Below, one piece after another: positions 35,687 to 44,580 of a stretch of DNA of 64,000 bases. Within the stretch, counting starts at the first letter, position 1; each line of letters opens with the position of its first letter. The position numbers and the translations under genes were made by a program. Under the pieces are notes generated by a model. That model saw only the letters and a list, made by a program, of their open reading frames with translations, did not search any database and was not told the origin of the DNA. Source of the stretch: Candidatus Megaera polyxenophila (lineage in GTDB: Bacteria > Pseudomonadota > Alphaproteobacteria > Rickettsiales > Rickettsiaceae); assembly GCA_037101405.1 (NCBI GenBank), contig AP017964.1, positions 1,428,001 through 1,492,000 of the forward strand, given 5' to 3'.

Positions 35687-36587
35687 GTTTTAAATTATCA
35701 ATAAAATATTTATATTTACTTAGCTCTTTTATATTTGGATTGATTGGGATTAATTTTGTTTTTAAATAGATAATAAAGAATAAACGATGAATTAATTCTT
35801 TTCTCAATCTTTTCGCTTTCCAAACAGAAGAGATGGCTCTTTTATATATTTCCTTCTTTTGAGAAATAGTTAATTGAGTAAATTCTAATAAAGCAAAATA
35901 ATAGGCGTAAAAACGATCATGAATTTGCTGTAATTTATTTTTGGATAATGAATTATCATTTTTGCCGGCATATACAGCAGAGCAACTTAGGGTAAGCATC
36001 TTCTTTGCGTTATAGGCAAGCCTAAGCGGTAATGATTCATCTTGAATAAAAATCTTATCATTAGCTCCACCTGATTTCAAATATAACTCTTTAGTTGTTA
36101 AATAGCTCATCCTAACGTATCGCCCATCAAGCACGGTATCTAGAGGAGTAGAGCTTACTTGATAATCTGTATTATCTGTTAATTGTATGTTCAAGAGATC
36201 TTTTTGTTCCTGATTAGTTATTTTATAACCACCGAATACAAAATCGGCATGTTCCTTTTTTATTGCATCTAGCATAATTTTAAGAGAATTTTTTACTAAA
36301 ATATCATCTGCATCTATTAAAAAAAAGTATTTTCCAGAAGCTACTGCACATCCTTGATTAAGGCAACAAGCTGGTCCTTTATTTTGTTTATTAGCTAAAA
36401 TAGTAAGTTTTTGGTAACTGTTAAAGCTTTGTTTTATAACTTTAATCGAATCATCATATGAAGCATCATCAACAAATATATACTCACAGCTTAAATTTTC
36501 TGTTTGTCGTAAGATCGAATGAATGGTAATAGGCAAATATTTCGCTTTATTGAAAACCGTAATAATAAAACTTACTTCTATTATCAT
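35667..36587 (-). CDS. GT2-family glycosyltransferase
   Basis: The 306-residue protein opens with EVSFIITVFNKAKYLPITIHSI. A GT-A donor site follows in CEYIFVDDASYDDSI, and YFFLIDADDIL carries the metal-binding DxD. The C-terminal third (RFYAYYFALLEFTQL..., RKELIHRLFFIIYLK) is basic and could attach to the membrane. The acceptor is unknown. It is the first gene of the waaL cluster, with a 390-base spacer upstream. Confidence 0.85.
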   Translation of the reverse strand: MIIEVSFIITVFNKAKYLPITIHSILRQTENLSCEYIFVDDASYDDSIKVIKQSFNSYQKLTILANKQNKGPACCLNQGCAVASGKYFFLIDADDILVKNSLKIMLDAIKKEHADFVFGGYKITNQEQKDLLNIQLTDNTDYQVSSTPLDTVLDGRYVRMSYLTTKELYLKSGGANDKIFIQDESLPLRLAYNAKKMLTLSCSAVYAGKNDNSLSKNKLQQIHDRFYAYYFALLEFTQLTISQKKEIYKRAISSVWKAKRLRKELIHRLFFIIYLKTKLIPINPNIKELSKYKYFIDNLKHVRKPL

Positions 36588-36977
36588 TCCTAACCTTTTA
36601 AATCTTTAGAATGTCCCTTATTAAAGTAGTTATAGAAATATTAGAATATTCTGGAACATCTGATCATATTTTCAAATTAGAGAAAAGCTTTTTATTGTCA
36701 AGGCATTTTTATGTAATTTACTTCACTATTGGTAACATCTAGCCACTCAGATAATTATATCGTATTTAAAATACCGGATACTTCGTGAAGTCACAATGAA
36801 CAGACTCAAATAGGTAAAGAGGTAATTTAATGAAGCCTCTCCTTAGATCACAAGTTGGATAGCAATTAAGCTGTATTCTCAGTTAATCAAAAGTATCATG
36901 TTATCGCAAGCTGACAACATGTAGTTAGTCGGTAATAATCAAATATTTGATTAAAATAAATGATTGACCTTCTAAAG
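36588..36977. other. Spacer between the AsmA-like gene and the waaL cluster
   Basis: No gene was recognised in these 390 bases. They hold a hairpin at 36898-36921 (CATGTTATC / GACAACATG, one mismatch). On the minus strand the hairpin lies 57 bases after the AsmA-like stop and is followed by ATACTTTT, so it may be its terminator. The promoter of the glycosyltransferase operon should lie in the left part. A short unusual stretch near 36770-36790 may be an IS remnant but cannot be assigned. Confidence 0.4.
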
Positions 36978-39734
36978 CTATTTAAATAACCCTTTTAATT
37001 GCTTTTTAACCTGAGATTCTAATTCTTTGGCTGGATTTTTTTGCTCTGATGGGGTAGATTCTGGGTGAGGATCTACCGGTTGTTTTGAGGAGTTTTCATC
37101 ATTTCCTGTACCGCCGCCAATAATACCTTTTAGTATATCTTCAGGTTTTTTGTTTTTTCTTATGTTATCTATTACATTAGTTAAGACATTTTTTATTAAA
37201 TGCTCTTGTAAAGCCTTTGTATCTAATTTGTGTTGCGGGTTATCCAAGAAGCCGTAAATATGAGCTTTTAAAGGTGGCATTGATTTCATATCAATATTTA
37301 TGGTGCTGTTTACATCTATCGTATATTTTGGAAGATTAATATTTCCGGTGGCTGCCATATTTGCAGAAGGTACGTCTAAATTACATTTAGTAATGTTAGC
37401 AATTCCATCTTTTATATTAGTATCAATTGCTAGTTGGTTAAAAGAGGTTTCTCCACCGGAGAATGAAGAATCAAGGCTTGTTAAAAAACTATCAAGATTT
37501 TTTATATTTTTTAAGCTATTGAGTATTTTCTGTAAATCAAAGCCACTAACACGACCATTAACAGCTGTTAATTGAGCATTACCAAACAAATTGCTTATAT
37601 ATTGGTACTCAGTTTGACCACTGGTTCTTAAATCGGCATCAAAATTGACTGTGCCTTCAGTAACCTTAATTTTTCTACCATGAGGAATCATGTTTTTTAA
37701 GTGTGCTCCTTTTAAACTTGCTTTAAAACTTGCCGTTTGGGATTGCTCAGACGTAACCTGGCCTGATGCTTCTAAATGGCCGCCATATAAGTTTCCGCTT
37801 AAAGATTTTAAATATAAAATTCCGTCAGTTAACTTTATAACTGCTTTTATACTATCCAACACTAGTTCTCCTTTAATAACTTTCTGAGTTGTTATTGCAG
37901 CATCACCATCTATTTTTTTTAAAAATGATAAATCTATTTTACTCCTTGACCAACGAGACGTACTAGATGGCTCTTCCGTGTTGCCCTTTAGGTTACTAGT
38001 AATAGGCGAAGGATTACTGCTTGTTATACCACCTAAATTCAAGGTAGACATTTTTAAATTTAATAAGATTTTTGGTTTAGCATTGGATAAATTTAGACTT
38101 AGCAGACCGTTAATATTAAGAGGAGTATTATTTAACGAAAAAGTAGATTTATCTACAGATATTTCAACAAGTTTTTTCAAATCTCCTTCAATTTTTGCAG
38201 AGAGAGAATAACTTCCAAGCTCTGAGTTGGGAGTAGATTTTTGTAATTGTCCAAGAGTTTGTCCTAAATTATTCCCCGAACTAATTAAAGTTAAAGAGGG
38301 TTTTATATCATCCCCTAAAATAATATCGCCTTTAATAATATTAGTAGTTTTTGCCGCTATTACTGTATTATCAGTTTTAAATGTATCTTTTATTTTGGCA
38401 GTTTCCCCTTTGATCTGTAGATCATCAATATTAACAGGCAGATCTATAGCAAATAAGCCAGTAAACACCTTTAGATAATTAGTGTTTAAATCATAAGCAA
38501 CACTTAAGTCTTTCTCCCAGTTCTTTAGTGTGAAACTCCCACTTAAGCTAGCTTTATCCATAGTTAAATTTATCTCCTTTAAAAGGAGCTCGTGATCTAA
38601 ATAGGTTAAATTTGTTGAAAAAGAAAAAGATTGGTTGATTATAGAAGCCGGTAAATCTTTAGTGCTAATTTTTAACGCGCTAATTATAGGTTCAAGTGCA
38701 GTGGCTTTTATGTATATTTTTTCGTGTAAGCCTTTATCAGCTCTAGCAACAGGGGTAAGAATAATATCTGCATTGCCCGGGTTTAATTTAAGCGTTAAAT
38801 CAGCTTCGTTTTTTTTAATATTGTAATTAGACCTACCTTTAGCAGTTAATTCTCCAAAATTAATATCAATATCAGTAACTTTTACTAAGTTTTTATCGGC
38901 ATTAATATTTAAAGTAAGTTTGTGTTTTATGTTATCATCAATATTAAGGGTAGGTATAAAATTTCTAAGATTTTTAGCATCTCCCTTTAGCTCCAATTTA
39001 CCGATAAAAATTACAGTTTTAGGATCAAAATTACCTGATAAATTAATTTCTTCTTTTAAGATATTTACACTTGCCTTTAAAGTTAGAGTTTCTTTATCCT
39101 CTTTGATGTCACCTTTGAGAATATAATCTTTGTTGGTAGAAGAAAATTCGCAGGTTAAATTATTAGGCCCACGGAAGTTTTTGATTTGTAAATTATCAAT
39201 TTCAAAAACTTTTAAATCGGAACCTACGCTACTTATTTCAATATAATTTATTTTAGCCTCTAGAATTTTAAGAGAGTTTATATATAGCTCGCTTTTGCCC
39301 TGACTTTTTGAGGATTCTCCAATAGAACTTTTTTCAGGAGATACTGGTGTTGAAAAGTCCCAAGAAGCTGAGCCATTTGCCATATACTCAAGGTTAATAA
39401 CAGGATTATTAACTTCTATTTCGGAAATTACTATATTTCCAGTAAGCAAAGAAAATAAAGATACAGAAGCTGTTACTTCTTTAGCTTGAAATAGGGAAGG
39501 GTAGTGTGCCCCAGGTATTGATGAAAGTTTAATATCTTTAAGATTAATTTTTGGATTTGGTAATAAGGATAAGCTTATTGGCCCGTTTATTTCTAATTGC
39601 CTTCCTATTGCTTCTTTAACTTTTTGAGAAGCTATTACCTTGTATTTATCTAAGGGGACAAAAAATGGAATTAGGAGCAATAAAATGAGACCACAAACAA
39701 GCAGTAAAACTGAGTATTTTAAAAATTTCTTCAC
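36978..39734 (-). CDS. AsmA-family protein (outer-membrane lipid homeostasis)
   Basis: The 918-residue protein has one N-terminal membrane anchor (LKYSVLLLVCGLILLLLIPFFV, residues 4-25) followed by the AsmA start pattern PLDKYKVIASQKVKEAIGRQLEINGPISLSLLPNPKINLKDI. Most of the rest is beta-rich repeats typical of bridge-like periplasmic lipid carriers. The conserved C-terminal AsmA domain is visible in GHLEASGQVTSEQ, VTEGTVNFDADLRTSG, GNAQLTAVNGRVSGFDL and AATGNINLPKYTIDVNSTI. A basic, Pro-rich tail ends the protein. Members are thought to carry phospholipid to the outer membrane or limit its assembly. The gene is transcribed towards the LPS cluster. Confidence 0.88.
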   Translation of the reverse strand: MKKFLKYSVLLLVCGLILLLLIPFFVPLDKYKVIASQKVKEAIGRQLEINGPISLSLLPNPKINLKDIKLSSIPGAHYPSLFQAKEVTASVSLFSLLTGNIVISEIEVNNPVINLEYMANGSASWDFSTPVSPEKSSIGESSKSQGKSELYINSLKILEAKINYIEISSVGSDLKVFEIDNLQIKNFRGPNNLTCEFSSTNKDYILKGDIKEDKETLTLKASVNILKEEINLSGNFDPKTVIFIGKLELKGDAKNLRNFIPTLNIDDNIKHKLTLNINADKNLVKVTDIDINFGELTAKGRSNYNIKKNEADLTLKLNPGNADIILTPVARADKGLHEKIYIKATALEPIISALKISTKDLPASIINQSFSFSTNLTYLDHELLLKEINLTMDKASLSGSFTLKNWEKDLSVAYDLNTNYLKVFTGLFAIDLPVNIDDLQIKGETAKIKDTFKTDNTVIAAKTTNIIKGDIILGDDIKPSLTLISSGNNLGQTLGQLQKSTPNSELGSYSLSAKIEGDLKKLVEISVDKSTFSLNNTPLNINGLLSLNLSNAKPKILLNLKMSTLNLGGITSSNPSPITSNLKGNTEEPSSTSRWSRSKIDLSFLKKIDGDAAITTQKVIKGELVLDSIKAVIKLTDGILYLKSLSGNLYGGHLEASGQVTSEQSQTASFKASLKGAHLKNMIPHGRKIKVTEGTVNFDADLRTSGQTEYQYISNLFGNAQLTAVNGRVSGFDLQKILNSLKNIKNLDSFLTSLDSSFSGGETSFNQLAIDTNIKDGIANITKCNLDVPSANMAATGNINLPKYTIDVNSTINIDMKSMPPLKAHIYGFLDNPQHKLDTKALQEHLIKNVLTNVIDNIRKNKKPEDILKGIIGGGTGNDENSSKQPVDPHPESTPSEQKNPAKELESQVKKQLKGLFK

Positions 39735-39821
39735 TGGAATATCCTTAATCTATTATTAGCAGTTCAATGATTGTATATAACTTTATTTTAACAAGCAAGA
39801 AAGTTAAGCTTTTATGGCTAT

Positions 39822-40586
39822 TTAGTTGGGATAAGAATTTTTTATAATGCAAGCAAAGTAATTGACGTCAATATCATCCGATAAATACCAGCTATTCGTT
39901 ATAATATCGAATTTTAAACCGGTAAGGTTTTTTAGGTGAAAATTATTTACTTCAAGAATTTTGTACAATTCTGAAGGTTTTAAAAACTTAGAGTAATCGT
40001 GAGTATTAGTAGGGACCCATTTTAATATATATTCGGCGGCAATTATTGCATGGGCATAGGATTTTATAGTACGGTTAATAGTTGATAGGATAAGTATTCC
40101 AGTTGGCTTTAATAATTTTAGTAAATTTTGGATAAATGCACTTTGATTTGATACATGTTCTAAAACTTCTAAACATAGCACAACATCATATAACTGATCG
40201 GGGTAATTACTAATATATTCCTCAACAGTAGTGTTTATTGGGTTTATAGAGAGGTTATTATTTTTTGTGTATTCTGATAACGCTTTTATATTGTAAGAAT
40301 TTGCATCAATAGCTGTAACTTTCGCTCCTAACTGGCAAATAGGAACACTTATTAATCCACCGCCGCAACCAACGTCTATAATATTAAGATTTTTTAAAGG
40401 TTGTAAATCATCCTCCTTATTTTGGATACTATTAAAATGTTCTGCAATTTTATCATTAATATATTGAATTCTAATAGGATTTATTTGATGTAAGATCTTA
40501 AATTCTCCGGATTTATCCCACCATTCCTCCGATGTCTTATTAAATTTGTTTACTTCGTTTTGATCTACTGACGATTCTTTATTCAT
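39822..40586 (-). CDS. ubiG: Ubiquinone biosynthesis O-methyltransferase UbiG
   Basis: UbiG methylates the hydroxyl groups at two steps of ubiquinone synthesis. The 254-residue protein starts with the family pattern NKFNKTSEEWWDKSGEFKILHQINPIRIQYI. Its SAM site is LNIIDVGCGGGLISVPICQLGAKVTAIDAN, followed by VVLCLEVLEHVSN and LILSTINRTIKSYAHAIIAAEYILKWVPTNTHDYSKFLKP, all close to known UbiG. I chose ATG 40586 over a TTG at 40604. It is divergent from lysC, with a 114-base promoter region between them. Confidence 0.95.
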   Translation of the reverse strand: MNKESSVDQNEVNKFNKTSEEWWDKSGEFKILHQINPIRIQYINDKIAEHFNSIQNKEDDLQPLKNLNIIDVGCGGGLISVPICQLGAKVTAIDANSYNIKALSEYTKNNNLSINPINTTVEEYISNYPDQLYDVVLCLEVLEHVSNQSAFIQNLLKLLKPTGILILSTINRTIKSYAHAIIAAEYILKWVPTNTHDYSKFLKPSELYKILEVNNFHLKNLTGLKFDIITNSWYLSDDIDVNYFACIIKNSYPN

Positions 40587-40700
40587 ATAATTTTCAAAGT
40601 ACAAGAAAGAAGTTTAATTAATAAATTATGCTTCAAAAGGTTACTGCAAAGTGATAGAATGTTCAACGATTTAAATAACCGATATCTATAAGCAGTATTT

Positions 40701-41927
40701 ATGGCTTTAATTGTCCAAAAATTTGGTGGTACCTCAGTTGCTGATACCATAAGGATTCAAACAATAGCAAAAATCATTTTAAGGGAATATGAAGCTGGCC
40801 ATAAACTGGTAATAGTTGTTTCTGCTATGGCCGGGGTCACTAACTCTTTAATTGCTAAGTGCAGTGAAGTATCGCAATTAAATTCATATGAACAGATGCA
40901 GGAGTACGATGCTGTCGTAGGTAGCGGTGAAATTTTAACTTCCGGGCTAGTTGCTCTTGAATTACAAAGGATAGGGTTAAAAGCGCGATCTCTCCAAGGA
41001 TGGCAAATACCTATTTTAACGGATAATGTTTTTGCCAATGCTCAGGTAAACTCTATAAATTCTGACTTTATCCATGATTTACTATCAGAAGGTATTATTC
41101 CAGTTATTACAGGTTTTCAGGGAGTTACTAGCAAAAAACAGCTTACGACTCTTGGTAAAGGAGGTTCTGATACAACAGCAGCTCTTGTGGCAGCGGCAAT
41201 TGGAGCAGATAGGGCAGATATTTATACAGATGTAACAGGGGTGTTTAGCGCTGATCCAAGAGTGGTTCATGATGCTATTAAAATTGATTATATAACATGC
41301 GAGCAAATGCTCACCTTAAGCAGTTATGGCGCAAAAGTTTTGCATCCAAGGGCAGCTCTTGCCGCTGCGAGGTACAAATTTGATATGAAAATTTTATCAT
41401 CTTTTGATGATAATCCGGGAACATTAATAAGCTCAAAAAATTTTGATATGGAATCTAAAATGGAAAAAAGGTTAATTACTGCAATAACTTCAAATAAAAA
41501 TATTATACAGATTGATATTACCTGCGCTCCAGATAGTTTTTCTGAAGTAATCAACAAATTTACTGAAGAAGGCTTAATTGTAGATAAAATAGAAATTTAC
41601 GCTCATAACAAAATTAATTTGATAGCAAGCCTAGCTGACAAAAACAAATTTCAAGCTACTTTAGATAATTTAAAAAGCCTCTCTAACATATTAATTTATG
41701 ATATAAAATCAAACATTTCTACAGTAACAGCCGTGGGATATGGTATAAAAAACTATAGTGGTATCTGTTTCGATATGATTACTTTATTAAGTAATCAACA
41801 GATAAAAGTAAAAGGCATTGATTTAACAGAAACCAGATTTACCGTTGTTTTAGAAGATCAGGACACAGAAAAAGCTATTAAATTGCTGCATAAACATTTT
41901 AGGCTTAACAATAAAAAAGATGGCTAA
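40701..41927 (+). CDS. lysC: Aspartokinase with tandem ACT domains (housekeeping LysC)
   Basis: Phosphorylates aspartate at the head of the diaminopimelate pathway needed for peptidoglycan. The 408-residue length and layout match the Bacillus/alphaproteobacterial alpha-subunit type. Visible are IVQKFGGTSVADT at the start, VVSAMAGVTNSL, GFQGVTSKKQLTTLGKGGSDTTAAL and YTDVTGVFSADPRVV, then a KVLHPRAALAA segment and two ACT domains (from about residue 258). The second ACT domain appears shortened relative to the usual. The stop codon directly abuts the start of the kdpB-like gene, so the genes are co-transcribed. It differs in type from the aspartokinase at 23783. Confidence 0.93.
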   Translation: MALIVQKFGGTSVADTIRIQTIAKIILREYEAGHKLVIVVSAMAGVTNSLIAKCSEVSQLNSYEQMQEYDAVVGSGEILTSGLVALELQRIGLKARSLQGWQIPILTDNVFANAQVNSINSDFIHDLLSEGIIPVITGFQGVTSKKQLTTLGKGGSDTTAALVAAAIGADRADIYTDVTGVFSADPRVVHDAIKIDYITCEQMLTLSSYGAKVLHPRAALAAARYKFDMKILSSFDDNPGTLISSKNFDMESKMEKRLITAITSNKNIIQIDITCAPDSFSEVINKFTEEGLIVDKIEIYAHNKINLIASLADKNKFQATLDNLKSLSNILIYDIKSNISTVTAVGYGIKNYSGICFDMITLLSNQQIKVKGIDLTETRFTVVLEDQDTEKAIKLLHKHFRLNNKKDG

Positions 41928-43940
41928 ATGCAAAAGGCGGAACAATCTACAATTAGGAAAACTTTTAGATTTATAGAGTTGATTTCTTACGTGAAAAACC
42001 CTTTATCTTTACTTCTTTTTGTTCTCTCTTGTTCTGCTTTTATTATCTTCTTACAACAGATATTTTACCATAACGACAAAGCACTTCTTTACGGACAGAT
42101 AACTTTTTGGTTATGGATGACTATGTTTTTTTCTGTATTTACGGAATTTGCTTATAGCAGGAAAAATTTTAAGGTTATCTCAGAAAAAATTACTAACAAT
42201 CATGCATTAATTAAAAAACTTAATTCACTTAATGATGTTGATGATTATCAAAAAGTGAAAAAAGATTCTATAAAATCAGGAAACTTAATTTTGTTACATA
42301 GTGGTGAGGAAGTGCCTTTTGACGGTGAAGTCATAAAAGGTATGAGTTATGTTAATGAAACTGATATAACAGGTTCTTTAGAGCATAAATTAAAAAGCCC
42401 TACTAAAGATAATATCCTAATAGCTGGCAGTATAGTAGAAGGAGGAGATTGGATTGTAATGAAAGTCAGTTTTGCTAGTAATAAGTCCTTTTTTACTAGA
42501 GTAGATAGGTTACTTCGAAACATAAATAGAAGAGCTATGCCTTCTGAGGTGGCCCTGCAGAAATTAATGATGGGGTTATCAATATTATTTGCTAATGTGA
42601 TTTTTGTCATGTGGGTAATAGCTAGCTATTCTGGTGTAGAAATACCGGTTATTTATTTGATTGCTTTAATGGTAGTGCTGCTTCCAACCACAATTTCTAC
42701 TTTACAAAAGGTTGTTGTTTATAACGGTATGGTCAAACTTGCAGAGCGTAATATAATCGTTCAGGATCAAGTGGCTTTTGATAATGCGGTTGACCTCGAT
42801 ATTGTACTGCTTGACAAAACTGGTACTTTAACTGTCGGCCAACGAGAAATGGTTAACTTCAAATTAACTTCAAAAACCGATGAAAAAGATTATTTTAGGT
42901 ATTTATATTTATCTTCCATAAATGATAATACTGAGGAAGGAAAGAGCATAACCGCTTTTGCCATAAAAAATTACAAAGATTTGGATAAAAAAATAAATCT
43001 TGAATTGTACGACTATTTGCCATTTCTAGCCTCAAATCCTATTAGTGGATGCAACTATAATAATATGGAAATTAGAAAAGGTAGTTTACAGTCGATAGCA
43101 AACTACCTTGGAAAAACTATAGAATCCTTTCCTCAAGAAGTACAAAGTATAGTTAAGGAAGTAGCAAAAACACACGGAACTCCTTTAATTTTAACTGTTA
43201 ATAAAAAGATAATAGGTATCATAAATTTGCACGATAGTTTTAGAAAAGGAGTTGTAAAACAGATACGTAGTATTGAGAGCTCAGGAATTGCCACAATAAT
43301 GGTTACAGGAGATAACGCTATTACGGCTTCTTATATTGCAAAAAAACTGGGCATAAAAAATTTTTATGCTGATTGTACACCTGAAAAAAAACTTGAGGTA
43401 ATTAGATCTCTTCAAGAAAAAGGATTTATTGTAGGTATGTGCGGGGATGGATTAAATGATGCATTAGCTTTGGCACAAGCTGATATAGGTTATACGTTTG
43501 AAGATAGGGGGTACGTGCACTCAATATTAGCAGGTAATATTGTTGCAAAATATCACAATTTACTAGGTATTATTGAATTAAAGAATGAATGTAAAAAAAT
43601 CACAGTAAGAAAAGGAGCTATAACGGTCTACTCTATAGCTTCTGATTTAGCTAAATATTTTATCATTGTTCCAGCATTATTTACTACGGCTTTTCCTTCC
43701 CTGTCAAAATTAAATATTATGCAATTCCAATCGATAGATAGCATATTACTTGCTTCTGTTATTTTCAATGGGTTAATAATACCATCCCTTCTACCACTAA
43801 TTTCCTATAATTTAAAAAACGTACAAAACAAAACGTATTTATGGCGGATAATTTTACTATGTGGTTTTGGAGGAATAGTTTCTCCGCTTTTATTTATTAA
43901 ACTAATTGAGTTCATAATTTATAAAGCTGGTTTAATATAA
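41928..43940 (+). CDS. kdpB: KdpB-like P-type ATPase subunit with altered TGES motif
   Basis: KdpB is the ATPase subunit of the high-affinity K+ pump KdpFABC. The 670-residue protein aligns over its length with KdpB. It retains the phosphorylation site LLDKTGTLT (Asp 296), the N-domain RKGS, MVTGDNAITA and GDGLNDALALAQAD. It also retains SDLAKYF in the membrane part with the conserved Asp and Lys, and SIDSILLASVIFNGLIIP near the end. The A-domain TGES loop reads TGSL (148-151), so the Glu needed for dephosphorylation is missing or displaced. GDGxNDAPAL has lost its Pro. No kdpA or kdpF lies next to it. It may be a repurposed or decaying subunit, but the frame is intact and overlaps kdpC by one base. 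Confidence 0.88.
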   Translation: MQKAEQSTIRKTFRFIELISYVKNPLSLLLFVLSCSAFIIFLQQIFYHNDKALLYGQITFWLWMTMFFSVFTEFAYSRKNFKVISEKITNNHALIKKLNSLNDVDDYQKVKKDSIKSGNLILLHSGEEVPFDGEVIKGMSYVNETDITGSLEHKLKSPTKDNILIAGSIVEGGDWIVMKVSFASNKSFFTRVDRLLRNINRRAMPSEVALQKLMMGLSILFANVIFVMWVIASYSGVEIPVIYLIALMVVLLPTTISTLQKVVVYNGMVKLAERNIIVQDQVAFDNAVDLDIVLLDKTGTLTVGQREMVNFKLTSKTDEKDYFRYLYLSSINDNTEEGKSITAFAIKNYKDLDKKINLELYDYLPFLASNPISGCNYNNMEIRKGSLQSIANYLGKTIESFPQEVQSIVKEVAKTHGTPLILTVNKKIIGIINLHDSFRKGVVKQIRSIESSGIATIMVTGDNAITASYIAKKLGIKNFYADCTPEKKLEVIRSLQEKGFIVGMCGDGLNDALALAQADIGYTFEDRGYVHSILAGNIVAKYHNLLGIIELKNECKKITVRKGAITVYSIASDLAKYFIIVPALFTTAFPSLSKLNIMQFQSIDSILLASVIFNGLIIPSLLPLISYNLKNVQNKTYLWRIILLCGFGGIVSPLLFIKLIEFIIYKAGLI

Positions 43941-44467
43941 TGAAAAATATAGTTCTTAGCTTATGCCTATATATTTTCTGTTTTTTAGTTATCGGTCTTT
44001 ACACTTTAATTATATATCTGATAGGCCAGACTTTTTGGCCGGAAAAAACAAAAGGGAGTTTAATTATAGATAAAAACAGTAATATTAGAGGATCTTATTT
44101 AGTAGCTCAATACCTTCAAGATACCAGATATTTCAAACCTAGACCGAATATAGAAGCTGATCCTGAGTGCGATATGGCACTATATAATACCGATTTTAAG
44201 AGAGCTTTAATTCACAATTACGATAAGCAGTTAAACCATTCTAATGTAATTATGATAACCCCGTCTGCAAGCCTCTATGATCCCTTTATTACTAAAGCAG
44301 AAGCTATTTTGCAGGCTCTGATGGTAGCCAAAACCCGGGGAGTGGATGTTAATAAAATTTATAAATTAATAGAACAAAATACACTTTATAAACAGAAAAT
44401 ATTTTTTGAAATAGAAATAGTTAACACCTCCATTCTTAACGCTGCATTAGATGATTATTCCAATTAA
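43940..44467 (+). CDS. kdpC: KdpC-like potassium-transporting ATPase subunit
   Basis: The 175-residue protein has one N-terminal membrane helix (about residues 5-28) and a periplasmic domain. It contains the KdpC patterns TFWPEKTKGSLI, GSYLVAQYLQDTRYFKPRP, VIMITPSASLYDPFITKAEAILQ and VAKTRGVDVNKIYKLIEQNT, and ends VNTSILNAALDDY. KdpC stabilises the KdpAB complex and may help ATP binding. The start overlaps the kdpB stop as TAATG, which gives translational coupling. The glycine-serine region in the middle of typical KdpC is shortened. Its usual partner KdpA is not seen in this window. Confidence 0.88.
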   Translation: MKNIVLSLCLYIFCFLVIGLYTLIIYLIGQTFWPEKTKGSLIIDKNSNIRGSYLVAQYLQDTRYFKPRPNIEADPECDMALYNTDFKRALIHNYDKQLNHSNVIMITPSASLYDPFITKAEAILQALMVAKTRGVDVNKIYKLIEQNTLYKQKIFFEIEIVNTSILNAALDDYSN

Positions 44468-44505
44468 TCAAGATAAAATTGCAGTTAAAAGATTATATCT
44501 TGATT
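44466..44505 (+). terminator. Weak hairpin at the end of kdpC
   Basis: AATCAAGAT and ATCTTGATT form a perfect 9-bp stem across a 22-base loop starting inside the kdpC stop region. The downstream sequence TATAAATCTAATTTTT is T-rich. It may terminate the lysC-kdpB-kdpC transcript. Confidence 0.4.
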
Positions 44506-44580
44506 ATAAATCTAATTTTTACTATTATGGCCGAGTAATTAAATATTATTAAATTGGGAATGCTAAAAACCGAGAATAAA

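Noticed and set aside
36588..36977. Transposase fragment suggested by a short stretch near 36770-36790
   Set aside because: Only a few codons read plausibly, and no family motif could be established in any frame.
37300..39126. Series of plus-strand ORFs of 63-91 residues
   Set aside because: All are antisense to the long AsmA-like gene, whose domain pattern is clear.
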